Part shown: positions 38,926 to 50,190 of the stretch, one piece after another
Numbering within the stretch: position 1 is the first letter of the stretch
How the letters are laid out: each line of letters starts with the position of its first letter
NCBI RefSeq assembly: GCF_013149805.1
Contig: NZ_JABEZT010000001.1
Location: forward strand, 186,001-250,000
Reading direction: 5' to 3'
Origin: Isoptericola chiayiensis
GTDB taxonomy: Bacteria; Actinomycetota; Actinomycetes; Actinomycetales; Cellulomonadaceae
Length of the DNA stretch: 64,000 nucleotides
Notes under the pieces: generated by a model
What the model was told of the DNA's origin: nothing
Databases searched by the model: none
Seen by the model: the letters and a program-made list of their open reading frames with translations, nothing else
Made by a program: the position numbers and the translations under genes

Positions 38926-41013
38926 TCAGCCGTCGACGCGGCGCAGCCGCGACATCGGGGCGAGCTCGCCGGGCATGACCTTCTTCTCGCCGTCGCCGAG
39001 GGCGTCCTGCAGGATCCGGATGTCGCGGACCAGGTTGTTCAGGCCCTTCGGCTCCAGCGAGGCGGCGTGGTCCGAGCCCCACATGGCGCGGTCGAGAGTG
39101 ATGTGACGCTCCACGGCCACGGCGCCGAGCGCCACGGCGGCGAGCGAGATCTGCAGGCCGGTCTCGTGGCCCGAGTAGCCCACGGGCACGCCGTACCGCT
39201 CCTGCAGCGTCGTGATGGTGCGCAGGTTGGCCTCCTCGGGAGGCAGCGGGTAGGTGGAGGTCGAGTGCAGGATCACCAGGCCGTCGGTCCCGAGGATCTC
39301 CACCGCCGCGTCGATCTGCTCCAGCGTCGACATCCCGGTCGACAGGATGAGCGGCTTGCCCGTGTCGGCGAGCGCACGCAGCAGCTCGTGGTCGGTGACC
39401 GAGGCCGAGGCGATCTTGTGGGTGGGGACCCCGAACTCCTCGAGGAACCCGACCGAGGGCACGTCCCACGGCGAGGCGAACCACTGGACGCCCTGGGCCT
39501 TGGCGTACTGGTCGATCTCGCCGTACTGCTCGTGCTCGAACTCGACCTTGTACTTGTACTCCAGGTAGGTCATCTCGCCCCACGGCGTCTGGCGGATCTT
39601 GTCCCGCTGGTCCTTCGGGGTGGAGATCTCCGGGGTGCGCTTCTGGAACTTGACGGCCTGGCAGCCGGCAGCGGCGGCCACGTCGATGAGCTGCTTGGCG
39701 ATCTCGACGTCGCCGTTGTGGTTGATGCCGATCTCGCCGATGACGTAGACGGGCGCGTCCGCGCCGACCTGGTGCTCGCCGATCTCGACGGGCTGCACCG
39801 CGGTGCTCGGGGTGGCGGTCATGACGGGGTCCTTCCGATGGGTGGTGGTGATGCGGTCGCAGATCTCCCGGACGGCGCCGTGGCCGCCGCGAGCTGCCGT
39901 GACGACCCGCGCCGCAGCGAGGACGTCGGGGTGGGCGTCGGCGACGGCCACGGGCCAGCCGACGAGGTGGAGTGCGGGCAGGTCGTTGACGTCGTTGCCG
40001 ACGTAGGCCACGCGCGCGGGATCGAGGCGGTTTGAGACGCACCACTCGCGCAGCGCGGTCGCCTTGTCGTCGACGCCCTGCAGGACGTCGACGCCGAGCT
40101 TGATTCCCCGTGCCGAGACGACGGGATTGCGCTCCTTGGACAGGATGAGGATCGGCAGCCCGGCGTCCCGCAGCCGGGCGATGCCGAGCCCGTCGCCGCG
40201 GTGCACCCGGACGGACTCGACGCCGTCGGAGTCGACGTGCACGCCGTCGTCGGTGTGGACGCCGTCGAAGTCGGTCACCAGGGCGTCGACGTCGAGGGTG
40301 GCCGACGCGGAGCCGGTCGTGTCGTCGGCGGACGGCTGGTCGAGCAGCGTGCGGGCGAGCCAGAGGTCGCGGGGCTCGTCGATCTCGAGGGCCCAGTCGG
40401 GGGCGACCGGCTGCAGGCCGACCGACCCGAAGAACCGGGTGCCGTGCTCGCGGAGACCGGCGGTCCGCATCACGTAGAAGGCGCCGGTCTCCCGGAAGTG
40501 GGGCGCGCGGTCCTGACGCCGCGGCCGGTGGTCGGTGGTGTGCCCGACGGGGACCGGGCCGGAGTCGTCCAGCCGCCACTGGAAGTCGTGCGTCGCTGCC
40601 ACGGCCACGACGACGTCGTGCTCTCCGGCGAGCACCTGGCCGATCGCGGCATCGAGGTCGGCGGGGTCGAGGAACGGGCTCGTCGCCTGCAGCAGCACCG
40701 TGACCGCCGGCTCGGATCCCCGGCCGTCGTCGACGAGGGCGTCGAGCGCATGGAGGACGGCGGACTCGGAGCTCGCGGTCGCACCCGACAGGTCGGCGGG
40801 ACGCCGGACGACCCGCGCACCGTGCTCGGCACCCTCGCGGGCGATCTCCTCGTGGTCGGTCGAGACGACGACGTCGGTCACCGTCGCGGCGGCCGTCGCC
40901 GAACGGACGGCACGGGCGACCAGAGAGCTGCCGCCGACGCGTTGCAGATTCTTCAACGGCACGCCGGCCGAGCCCCCACGAGCGGGGATCACGACGAGTA
41001 CGGACTCCTTCAT
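38926..41013 (-). CDS. trifunctional CMP-nonulosonate synthetase / HAD phosphatase / NeuB-type synthase
   Basis: 695 residues in one frame with no stop between domains. Residues 1-235 are a CMP-sialic/KDN synthetase (PARGGSAGVPLKNL, LLQATSPFLDPADL; the usual Lys in GGSKG is Ala). Residues 240-395 are a HAD phosphatase of the KdsC/KDN-9-phosphatase type (DFDGVHTDD from 248, GNDVNDLPAL). Residues 398-695 are a NeuB TIM barrel (IGEIGINHNGD, AVKFQKRTPE, PVGYSGHETG) lacking the C-terminal SAF domain. An internal ATG at 39822 with GGAAGGA ahead could also give free NeuB. No UDP-GlcNAc epimerase is nearby, so KDN from mannose-6-phosphate is the likeliest product (inference). ATG at 41013 follows a leaderless -10. 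Confidence 0.88.
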   Translation of the reverse strand: MKESVLVVIPARGGSAGVPLKNLQRVGGSSLVARAVRSATAAATVTDVVVSTDHEEIAREGAEHGARVVRRPADLSGATASSESAVLHALDALVDDGRGSEPAVTVLLQATSPFLDPADLDAAIGQVLAGEHDVVVAVAATHDFQWRLDDSGPVPVGHTTDHRPRRQDRAPHFRETGAFYVMRTAGLREHGTRFFGSVGLQPVAPDWALEIDEPRDLWLARTLLDQPSADDTTGSASATLDVDALVTDFDGVHTDDGVHVDSDGVESVRVHRGDGLGIARLRDAGLPILILSKERNPVVSARGIKLGVDVLQGVDDKATALREWCVSNRLDPARVAYVGNDVNDLPALHLVGWPVAVADAHPDVLAAARVVTAARGGHGAVREICDRITTTHRKDPVMTATPSTAVQPVEIGEHQVGADAPVYVIGEIGINHNGDVEIAKQLIDVAAAAGCQAVKFQKRTPEISTPKDQRDKIRQTPWGEMTYLEYKYKVEFEHEQYGEIDQYAKAQGVQWFASPWDVPSVGFLEEFGVPTHKIASASVTDHELLRALADTGKPLILSTGMSTLEQIDAAVEILGTDGLVILHSTSTYPLPPEEANLRTITTLQERYGVPVGYSGHETGLQISLAAVALGAVAVERHITLDRAMWGSDHAASLEPKGLNNLVRDIRILQDALGDGEKKVMPGELAPMSRLRRVDG

Positions 41014-41020
41014 GGCGGCG

Positions 41021-41026
41021 ACTCTA
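41021..41026 (-). promoter_or_regulatory. -10 box TAGAGT for the nonulosonate operon
   Basis: Read on the minus strand, TAGAGT is followed by seven bases and the ATG at 41013. No Shine-Dalgarno site, so a leaderless mRNA is likely. Confidence 0.4.
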
Positions 41027-41212
41027 GGTCGCCGACAAGGCAACATCGGCCCTTTCCCGGTAACTGCGGAGGAACTCTCGGTAGCCACCAGGTGAACATT
41101 CCTCGCCGAAGATGTCGCAACGCCGGAACCGGCCACGAGAATGTCATTTCGGCACACGCCGTGGGATTACCGTTCTGTCCGGAAGAGATCTGCGAGCACA
41201 GGAGCGACGACG

Positions 41213-42082
41213 ATGCCGGAACCGACGTCCACGACGGCCACACCGGTCGTGGCGGTCCATCTGGGCGCGCACGGCCCGACCGCGCGTGCCGTGCGGGACT
41301 GGTGCGGCACGCACCGCCGCGAGCTCCGGCGTCGCGGGCTGACGGCCCACACCTCCTGGTCGGGGCTGCGGGAAGCCGTCCCCGCCCTCGACTGGCGCTC
41401 AGACCGCAGCCGCCGACAGCTGCGCGACTACCTGACCGCCACGGGTCCGACGCTCTTCTCGTCGCACGCACCGCTCGGTCCCGTCTACCGGCACACCGGA
41501 GGGGACCTCTTCCCGACGGCAGCCGCCGGCGTCGACGGCCTCGGCGCAGCGCTCGACGACGTGCCCTGGACGGCCCACCTCAGCATCGGGCGGCACGCCG
41601 ACGCGCTCGTCGAGGCCTGGGTGGCGGCGGTCCGCGCGGGGCACGAGGTGAGGTTCGACGACCTCTACGACGCGACCCGGGACGCCTCCTGGGTCCCCCT
41701 CGCGGAGCACCTGGTCCGGACCGCGGGCGCTCGTGCCGTCACCGTCCACGACGCCGGCGCCACACGTCCCGACCGCGGGGCCGGCCCCGCGGTGGTGTCC
41801 GCGGTCCTGACGGACCTCCTCGGCGAACCCTCGTCGCTCGGCGACGACGCCGCCGCGTCCCCGGCCAGGCACTGGTCCACGAGGCAGGTCGACGTCGCAC
41901 TCGCCGCGCTGCCCCACCTGCGCTCCTGGGACGAGCGCCGGGCGCTGCGCGACTTCGTCGACCGGTCGGTGGACGGCGACGACGCACCCTGCTGGCCGCT
42001 CACCGCGGTCCAGGAGGACGAGCTGGCCGACCGCGACGCCGCCGACAGACAGCGGCTCGCGGCCCTGGGGGTGACCCGGTGA
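41213..42082 (+). CDS. degenerate sulfotransferase-like protein
   Basis: 289 residues. It aligns by eye with the sulfotransferase encoded directly downstream. The N-terminal strand and loop VHLGAHGPTARAV sit where the neighbour has LHLGSQKTGTTAV, so the phosphosulfate-binding Lys-Thr-Gly-Thr is lost. The C-terminal halves share the pattern LPxLxxxDERxALxxFV. It is probably catalytically dead, altered, or a partner subunit of the neighbour. ATG at 41213 has AGGAG eight bases upstream. The stop overlaps the next GTG (GTGA), so the two proteins are made together. Confidence 0.62.
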   Translation: MPEPTSTTATPVVAVHLGAHGPTARAVRDWCGTHRRELRRRGLTAHTSWSGLREAVPALDWRSDRSRRQLRDYLTATGPTLFSSHAPLGPVYRHTGGDLFPTAAAGVDGLGAALDDVPWTAHLSIGRHADALVEAWVAAVRAGHEVRFDDLYDATRDASWVPLAEHLVRTAGARAVTVHDAGATRPDRGAGPAVVSAVLTDLLGEPSSLGDDAAASPARHWSTRQVDVALAALPHLRSWDERRALRDFVDRSVDGDDAPCWPLTAVQEDELADRDAADRQRLAALGVTR

Positions 42083-43020
42083 ACCTCCTCGGCCGCGCCA
42101 CCGGGCTCCTGCGACGTCGTCGACCGAGCGACGCCGACCGGCGCCTCGTGCTGCACCTCGGATCGCAGAAGACCGGGACCACCGCCGTGCAGGCCTGGTG
42201 CCGGGACCATGCCGCGATGCTGCGCGACGACGACGTCGTGGCGTGCACGACCCAGCCGGAGATCCGTACCGCCCTCGGCGGCTGGTACGACGTCACCCGC
42301 CCGGGCGCCGACGCGCGCCTGCGGGACTACCTGGAGTCCGCCTGGACCACGAGCCGCGCCGCCCGACTGTTCTACTCCTGCGAGTCCAACGTGGGACCGG
42401 CGTTCACCGGCGACGAGCCGTCGTTGTACCCCCGGTTCCGCACCGCCGTGGCGGGCGTCGACCGTGCCACGGCGGGCACGCCCCGGCACGTGCAGTTCAC
42501 GATCCGCAGCTACGGGGACTTCCTCGAGTCCGCCTACCAGCAGCAGCTCAAGCACGGCCGGGCGACACCGTTCGCCGCTCTCGCCGACCGCGTCGTCGAC
42601 GGGCTGTCCTGGCGGGAGCACGTCACGAGCCTCGTGGAGACCTTCGGGGCGGACAACGTCACCGTCTACGACTACGACCGAGAGCGCCCCGCCCCCGAGC
42701 AGCCCCTGGTGGGCAGGATCCTCGAGGACGCGATGCGGTGGCTCGGCGCCGACCGGGTGACCGTCGGCGACGAGGTCTCCCGACGGACCAACACCCGCTA
42801 CACCCAGCGGATGGCCGACCTGTCGGTGGAGGTCCTGCCGCTGCTGCAGGGGGCCGACGAACGTGCGGCGCTGCACCGGTTCGTGACCGACGCCCTCGGT
42901 CGGCGACCCGCCGCCGACGACGTCCCCGCGTCCTTCCTCGACCCGGGGACGTCGGCCGAGCTGGCCGAACGCTACGCGCGCGACGTGGCCTGGATCGGAT
43001 CGGTGGTCGACGTCCGGTGA
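42079..43020 (+). CDS. PAPS-dependent sulfotransferase family protein
   Basis: 313 residues. The phosphosulfate loop is VLHLGSQKTGTTAVQAW (Lys31-Thr-Gly-Thr-Thr). The 3'-phosphate site is probably IRSYGDFLESAYQQQL near residue 140. The DNVTVYDYDRE strand also fits the family. GTG at 42079 overlaps the upstream degenerate paralogue's stop. The last 49 bp overlap the end of the convergent sulfotransferase gene on the other strand. The acceptor is unknown; the neighbouring nonulosonate genes suggest a wall glycan. Confidence 0.82.
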   Translation: MNLLGRATGLLRRRRPSDADRRLVLHLGSQKTGTTAVQAWCRDHAAMLRDDDVVACTTQPEIRTALGGWYDVTRPGADARLRDYLESAWTTSRAARLFYSCESNVGPAFTGDEPSLYPRFRTAVAGVDRATAGTPRHVQFTIRSYGDFLESAYQQQLKHGRATPFAALADRVVDGLSWREHVTSLVETFGADNVTVYDYDRERPAPEQPLVGRILEDAMRWLGADRVTVGDEVSRRTNTRYTQRMADLSVEVLPLLQGADERAALHRFVTDALGRRPAADDVPASFLDPGTSAELAERYARDVAWIGSVVDVR

Positions 43021-43784
43021 CCGTCGTCGTAGCCGAAGACCTCGGTGAGCAGGCGTTCCCGCGCGGCCACGCGCCGTCGGACGTCGTCCCGCACCGCGAA
43101 GCCGGAGCCCGCGTCGAGGCGTGCGCTGGTGTTGAGGCGCTGCTGGGCGCGCACCGCGGTGAGCGCGGCCTCCCGCGTCGGACGCCAGGCCAGGTCCGCA
43201 CGAAGCACCAGCGCCTCGAGGTCCTGCGGCAGGCTCTCGTTGCGCAGCACGACGTCCACGAGGCTGTTGTCGCGGTAGGCGGCGACGAAGTCCTCGGGCG
43301 CCGCGACGTCCCGCATCCACCGGTCGGGGCGCGGCGCGGCGAGCCGTGCCACGCGGTACGAGAGCAGGCCCGTGTGCTCGGCGACGCCGCGGCGGTGGTA
43401 CGACGGCGGGTCGAGCACCGGCGCGGAGCCAGGATCGAGCACCACGTCGAGCCACCGGTCGAAACCGGCGGCCGTGCCGTCGTACAGGGCGCCGTGTCCG
43501 GCGTCGCGCAGCCTGCCGAAGAGGCCGCCCTTGCCCTGGCACCCGTAGGAGAACAGCGACAGGTACGTGTCGACCGGGTCCCGGACCGACAGCACGTGCA
43601 GGCGGCCCGACGGCGGCCGGTCCTCCATCTCGTGGTGCTTGCGGCACCACACCTCGTCGTCGTCGAGGAAGTCGCGCAGGAACTGCGAGACATAGGTCGA
43701 GCCGGACTTCTCGACGTCGAGGTAGGCCAAGGAATGAAAGACGTGCACGGCAGCTCCGCAGGGTCGGTGGTGGACCGTGATCAT
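42972..43784 (-). CDS. sulfotransferase family protein (P-loop type)
   Basis: 270 residues. A different subfamily from the other three: the loop reads YLDVEKSGSTYVSQFL (Lys26-Ser-Gly-Ser-Thr) and the 3'-phosphate site VRDPVDTYLSLFSYG (Arg68 to Ser76). This is the layout of carbohydrate sulfotransferases and related P-loop enzymes. Its 3' end overlaps the convergent sulfotransferase gene by 49 bp, so its last 16 codons are antisense to coding DNA. ATG at 43784 has no strong ribosome site; a later start is possible. Confidence 0.75.
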   Translation of the reverse strand: MITVHHRPCGAAVHVFHSLAYLDVEKSGSTYVSQFLRDFLDDDEVWCRKHHEMEDRPPSGRLHVLSVRDPVDTYLSLFSYGCQGKGGLFGRLRDAGHGALYDGTAAGFDRWLDVVLDPGSAPVLDPPSYHRRGVAEHTGLLSYRVARLAAPRPDRWMRDVAAPEDFVAAYRDNSLVDVVLRNESLPQDLEALVLRADLAWRPTREAALTAVRAQQRLNTSARLDAGSGFAVRDDVRRRVAARERLLTEVFGYDDGHRTSTTDPIQATSRA

Positions 43785-43831
43785 ATTCGATCTCCGAAGA
43801 GAGTCCCTCGCGCCCCCGAAAGGACGATGAC

Positions 43832-45070
43832 GTGTTGGTGAACAGTTCGAGAACAGGAGATGTCAGCATCGATTCCATTCATCTTCTCGAAAATTCCGTC
43901 CGCCGGTACGACTGGGGTTCGGTCGACCACATCCAGGGCCTCCTCGGGCTGCCTGCCGACGGTCGGCCGGCGGCGGAGCTCTGGTTGGGCGCCCACCCCG
44001 GGGCGCCGTCACGGACCGGCCCCGGAACCTCCCTGGTCGACCTGATCTCCGCGGCACCGCACGCGGTCCTCGGACGCCGCACGGCCGACCGGTTCGGCCC
44101 ACGCCTGCCGTACCTGCTCAAGGTCCTGGCGGCGCGGCGCGCACTGTCCCTGCAGGTCCACCCCCGCCCGCACGACGCGCGAGCAGGGTTCCGTCGCGAC
44201 GACCAGGCCGGCGTCGAGGTGGGATCGCCGCTGCGGTCGTTCCACGACGAACACCACAAGCCCGAGATGATCGTGGCGCTGACACGCTTCGAGGGTCTGG
44301 CCGGGTTCCGCAGCCCGCGCACCGTGCTCGAGCTGCTCGACGGCCTCGAGGGACGCCTGGTGACGTCGATGCGAGGGGCGTTGCGTGGGACCCGGTCGGG
44401 CCCTGGGCTGCGGGCTGCGCTCGAAGGACTTCTCGCCGCACGGGACGAGCCCGGCTGTGCCGACGACGTCTCCGTCACCGTGGCCTCGGTCCGGGAGCGC
44501 CTGGCCTCCGTCTCACCCGACCTGCGGGCCGACACGACGGTCCTGCAGCTCGCCGAGGAGCATCCCGGCGACCCGGGGGCGATCGCGTCCCTGCTGCTCA
44601 ACCGGGTATCCCTCGAACCCGGTGAGGCGATCTACATCCCGGCCGGCGAGGTGCACGCCTACCTGTCGGGTGTCGGCGTGGAGATCATGGCGGCGTCCGA
44701 CAACGTGCTCCGCGCCGGGCTCACCACCAAGCACGTGGACAGCGACGCGCTGCTGGCCTGCGCCGCGTTCGCACCCCGTCCCCCGGACCGACCGGAGACC
44801 CTCGTCTCCGGCTCGCAGTCGCTCGTGCGGACGTACCGCGCGCCGATCGAGGAGTTCGCCCTGCTCACCGCGGACCTGCACCCCTCCGAACCGGTCACGC
44901 TGCCGCACGACGGCCCCCGGATCGTGCTCGCGCTGGACGGCTCGGCCCGGCTGCTGACCGGTTCCAGCGAGACCACCCTGCGCCGCGGCGAGTCCTGCCT
45001 GGTGCCCGACGCCGCCGGTCCGCTCACCGCGGACGGCGAGGCCCACCTGGTGTGCGCCTGGGTGCCCTAG
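43832..45070 (+). CDS. manA: mannose-6-phosphate isomerase, class I (island copy)
   Basis: 412 residues. It interconverts fructose-6-phosphate and mannose-6-phosphate. Zinc and active-site motifs are RRYDWGS, LSLQVHPRPHDAR, FHDEHHKPEMIVAL, IYIPAGEVHAYLSG, and the Arg in GLTTKHVDSDALL. It is a close paralogue of the flank copy at 60321-61532. Mannose-6-phosphate could feed KDN synthesis by the fused enzyme at 38926-41013 (inference). GTG at 43832 has AAAGGA upstream. The TAG stop shares CTAG with the stop of the convergent glycerophosphotransferase gene. Confidence 0.93.
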   Translation: MLVNSSRTGDVSIDSIHLLENSVRRYDWGSVDHIQGLLGLPADGRPAAELWLGAHPGAPSRTGPGTSLVDLISAAPHAVLGRRTADRFGPRLPYLLKVLAARRALSLQVHPRPHDARAGFRRDDQAGVEVGSPLRSFHDEHHKPEMIVALTRFEGLAGFRSPRTVLELLDGLEGRLVTSMRGALRGTRSGPGLRAALEGLLAARDEPGCADDVSVTVASVRERLASVSPDLRADTTVLQLAEEHPGDPGAIASLLLNRVSLEPGEAIYIPAGEVHAYLSGVGVEIMAASDNVLRAGLTTKHVDSDALLACAAFAPRPPDRPETLVSGSQSLVRTYRAPIEEFALLTADLHPSEPVTLPHDGPRIVLALDGSARLLTGSSETTLRRGESCLVPDAAGPLTADGEAHLVCAWVP

Positions 45071-47094
45071 TCGTCGGACAGGGACCGCGCAGTCCGGACT
45101 GAGTGGTAGGTGCGCTCTGTGCTCTTCCGATCGTGCGCGGGGAAGAACCGTAGCGCTCGCTCCCTGTACTGCCTCTCCACCGGGAATCCTTCGGCGCGCG
45201 CCGCCGCGATCGTCTCTGCCAAGGACTCCGCGTCGAACAGCACCTTCCCCGGCAGTTCGGTGTCCAGGTCTAGGTGGCTGCCTGCACCTCCGAAGTACTT
45301 GGAGCGGTCGAACTGGTAGTAGTAGACAGGGCGCTCCAACAAGGCGAAATCGAAACCGACCGACGAGTAGTCCGTCACCAGCGCAGCGTGCTCACGCAGT
45401 AGGTCCTGCACCGCGCGCTCACCCTGGCGGTAGACCTCGAAACCCTGGAGGTCGAAGGCGTCGACGAAGTTGCGCATGTTGGGGTGGAGAATCAAAGAGA
45501 TCCGCTCCCCGTCGTCGACCATGCGGCGCAGCGCGGGATGGTCGAAGACCTCCTGCCACCGGAGGCGGAAGTCGCTGTCGTCGAACTGGTTGCGCTGGGG
45601 TAGCCAGCTGCGCCACGTCGGAATCACCAGGAGCCCCCTGGGAGGAGTCGGGGCGGGTGCGAGGAGCGCATCGAAGCGCGGTAGACCTGTGACCCTCACC
45701 TGCTCGGGTTCGTACCCGAGATCGCGGACGACGATGTCACGTTCTCTCGGAGAACTGACGTGAAAGACGTCTGCCGGCTGGACCCTGCCTCTGCGTCCGT
45801 AGGTCGTCACCATGTTCTTCGTTCCCAGCACGCCGTGCTGGAGCATGACTCTGACCCCGCCGGCGGCCCGGATCATGCGTGGGTCCGTGGTCGGTAGGAG
45901 GTAGTCGGCATGGTGAGTTCCGATCAGCCGTGCGGCGCAGGCGGCCAGGTAGACATGCTTGGCGGATCCTCTCTCGACCACTCTCCCAAGCGCCTCGACA
46001 CGCCTCCGGTCGGGTGAGTCAGGGTCGATGACGTAGAAGGCGGGCCGCATCGGGTGCCGTTGCCGTACCCACCGGAAGAAGTGGTAGCCGTTGTCCTGTG
46101 CCTTGTACGGCACCTCGCCGACGAGCCAGATCCCCAGCGTGCGGCGGGCCACGGCTGCCCACCACGGGGTGCGCATCACGCGTTCGAGTGCTGCGTGAGC
46201 CGCAGGTGTGAACCGGTCCACCTGCAGGCTCAGTCCGCCCCACAGAAACGTGTAGTGCGGGACGATGTGAAAGACCGTGTCACCCGCGGTGACCGCAGCC
46301 GGATCGAGATCGCCTTGCGTCGCGTGCCGCTCGTTCAGCCGGACCGTCTGCACCCGTCCGGCGGTGTCCGTCAGGACCAGCCGTGCATCAAGAACTGTCT
46401 CGCCGGGCCCGGACCGCGCCATAAGCACACTGACGTCGAGCGAACCCTCCGTCCGGTACGTCGCTGCCCCGTAGCGATCGTCGAACCGGCCCAGATCAGG
46501 CTGGACCAGCAGCTGCGTCGAGACGGAATCAGCACTCTGGCGCCACGCGACCTGCAACTCGGCAGACCGTATCTCGCGGTCGTGTGCCACGATCGCGAGG
46601 TCGATCGCCAGCACGCCGTCGCGGTGAGAGACGGATCCGCCCTCGACGGCGAAACCCCTCGGCGCGACGGCGTCGTCCAGCACGAGGACCAGGTTTCCTT
46701 TGTCGTTCACACGCAGGCGTACCGACCGTCCGGCGACCACAGTCTCTGCCAGCTCGCTCTCGCGGGCAGTGCGGGGGAACCGGCCGAGCCGACGTGCCGT
46801 GACTCGCTGTCCTGTCTCCCCGACCTGTCGCCAGAGGTCGACGATGCCCGACCCCTCATACTCGGCGACCACAGCAGCAAGGTCCAGTTCGAGGGTGTCT
46901 CTGTCTCCCTCCGGCGCCGCCTCGCACGGAAACCACCGGTCGATAGAGCCGCCCCGCAGGCTTATGCCGACCTTGGTGGTGCGCGGGCGGCCGGCAGGTG
47001 CGGAGAACTTCAACGAGAGTCGATCGGGCAGGAGGCGGAACGCGAAAGTGGGCCGAGACCCCGACGTCCCCTCACGCTGAGGAACACCGCCCAT
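45067..47094 (-). CDS. CDP-glycerol glycerophosphotransferase, long form with beta-rich N-terminus
   Basis: 675 residues. Residues 1-270 are predicted beta-rich and unrecognised. The C-terminal about 380 residues are TagF-like: GEVPYKAQDNGYHFFRW, LIGTHHADYLLP, MLQHGVLGTKNMV, LLVIPTWRSWLPQ, LILHPNMRNF, LVTDYSSVGFDFALLERP and YFGGAGSHLD. Predicted to polymerise or cap glycerol phosphate on a wall polymer. ATG at 47094 has AGGAG well placed. By eye its third codon positions are less G/C-biased than its neighbours, hinting at separate acquisition. Downstream of glf on the same strand. Confidence 0.85.
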   Translation of the reverse strand: MGGVPQREGTSGSRPTFAFRLLPDRLSLKFSAPAGRPRTTKVGISLRGGSIDRWFPCEAAPEGDRDTLELDLAAVVAEYEGSGIVDLWRQVGETGQRVTARRLGRFPRTARESELAETVVAGRSVRLRVNDKGNLVLVLDDAVAPRGFAVEGGSVSHRDGVLAIDLAIVAHDREIRSAELQVAWRQSADSVSTQLLVQPDLGRFDDRYGAATYRTEGSLDVSVLMARSGPGETVLDARLVLTDTAGRVQTVRLNERHATQGDLDPAAVTAGDTVFHIVPHYTFLWGGLSLQVDRFTPAAHAALERVMRTPWWAAVARRTLGIWLVGEVPYKAQDNGYHFFRWVRQRHPMRPAFYVIDPDSPDRRRVEALGRVVERGSAKHVYLAACAARLIGTHHADYLLPTTDPRMIRAAGGVRVMLQHGVLGTKNMVTTYGRRGRVQPADVFHVSSPRERDIVVRDLGYEPEQVRVTGLPRFDALLAPAPTPPRGLLVIPTWRSWLPQRNQFDDSDFRLRWQEVFDHPALRRMVDDGERISLILHPNMRNFVDAFDLQGFEVYRQGERAVQDLLREHAALVTDYSSVGFDFALLERPVYYYQFDRSKYFGGAGSHLDLDTELPGKVLFDAESLAETIAAARAEGFPVERQYRERALRFFPAHDRKSTERTYHSVRTARSLSDD

Positions 47095-47172
47095 CCGAAC
47101 TCCTGTCGTTGCCGTCGAACAGCGCGACTCTACTCACGTCGTCACGATGACCACGTGTCGAACACACGGACG

Positions 47173-50190
<3,018 letters not shown>

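Noticed and set aside
38926-39825. Separate neuB gene or a sequencing frameshift between neuA and neuB
   Set aside because: The junction was translated by hand and stays in frame with no stop, and both domains are intact. A separate internal start is possible but cannot be proved, so one CDS was annotated.
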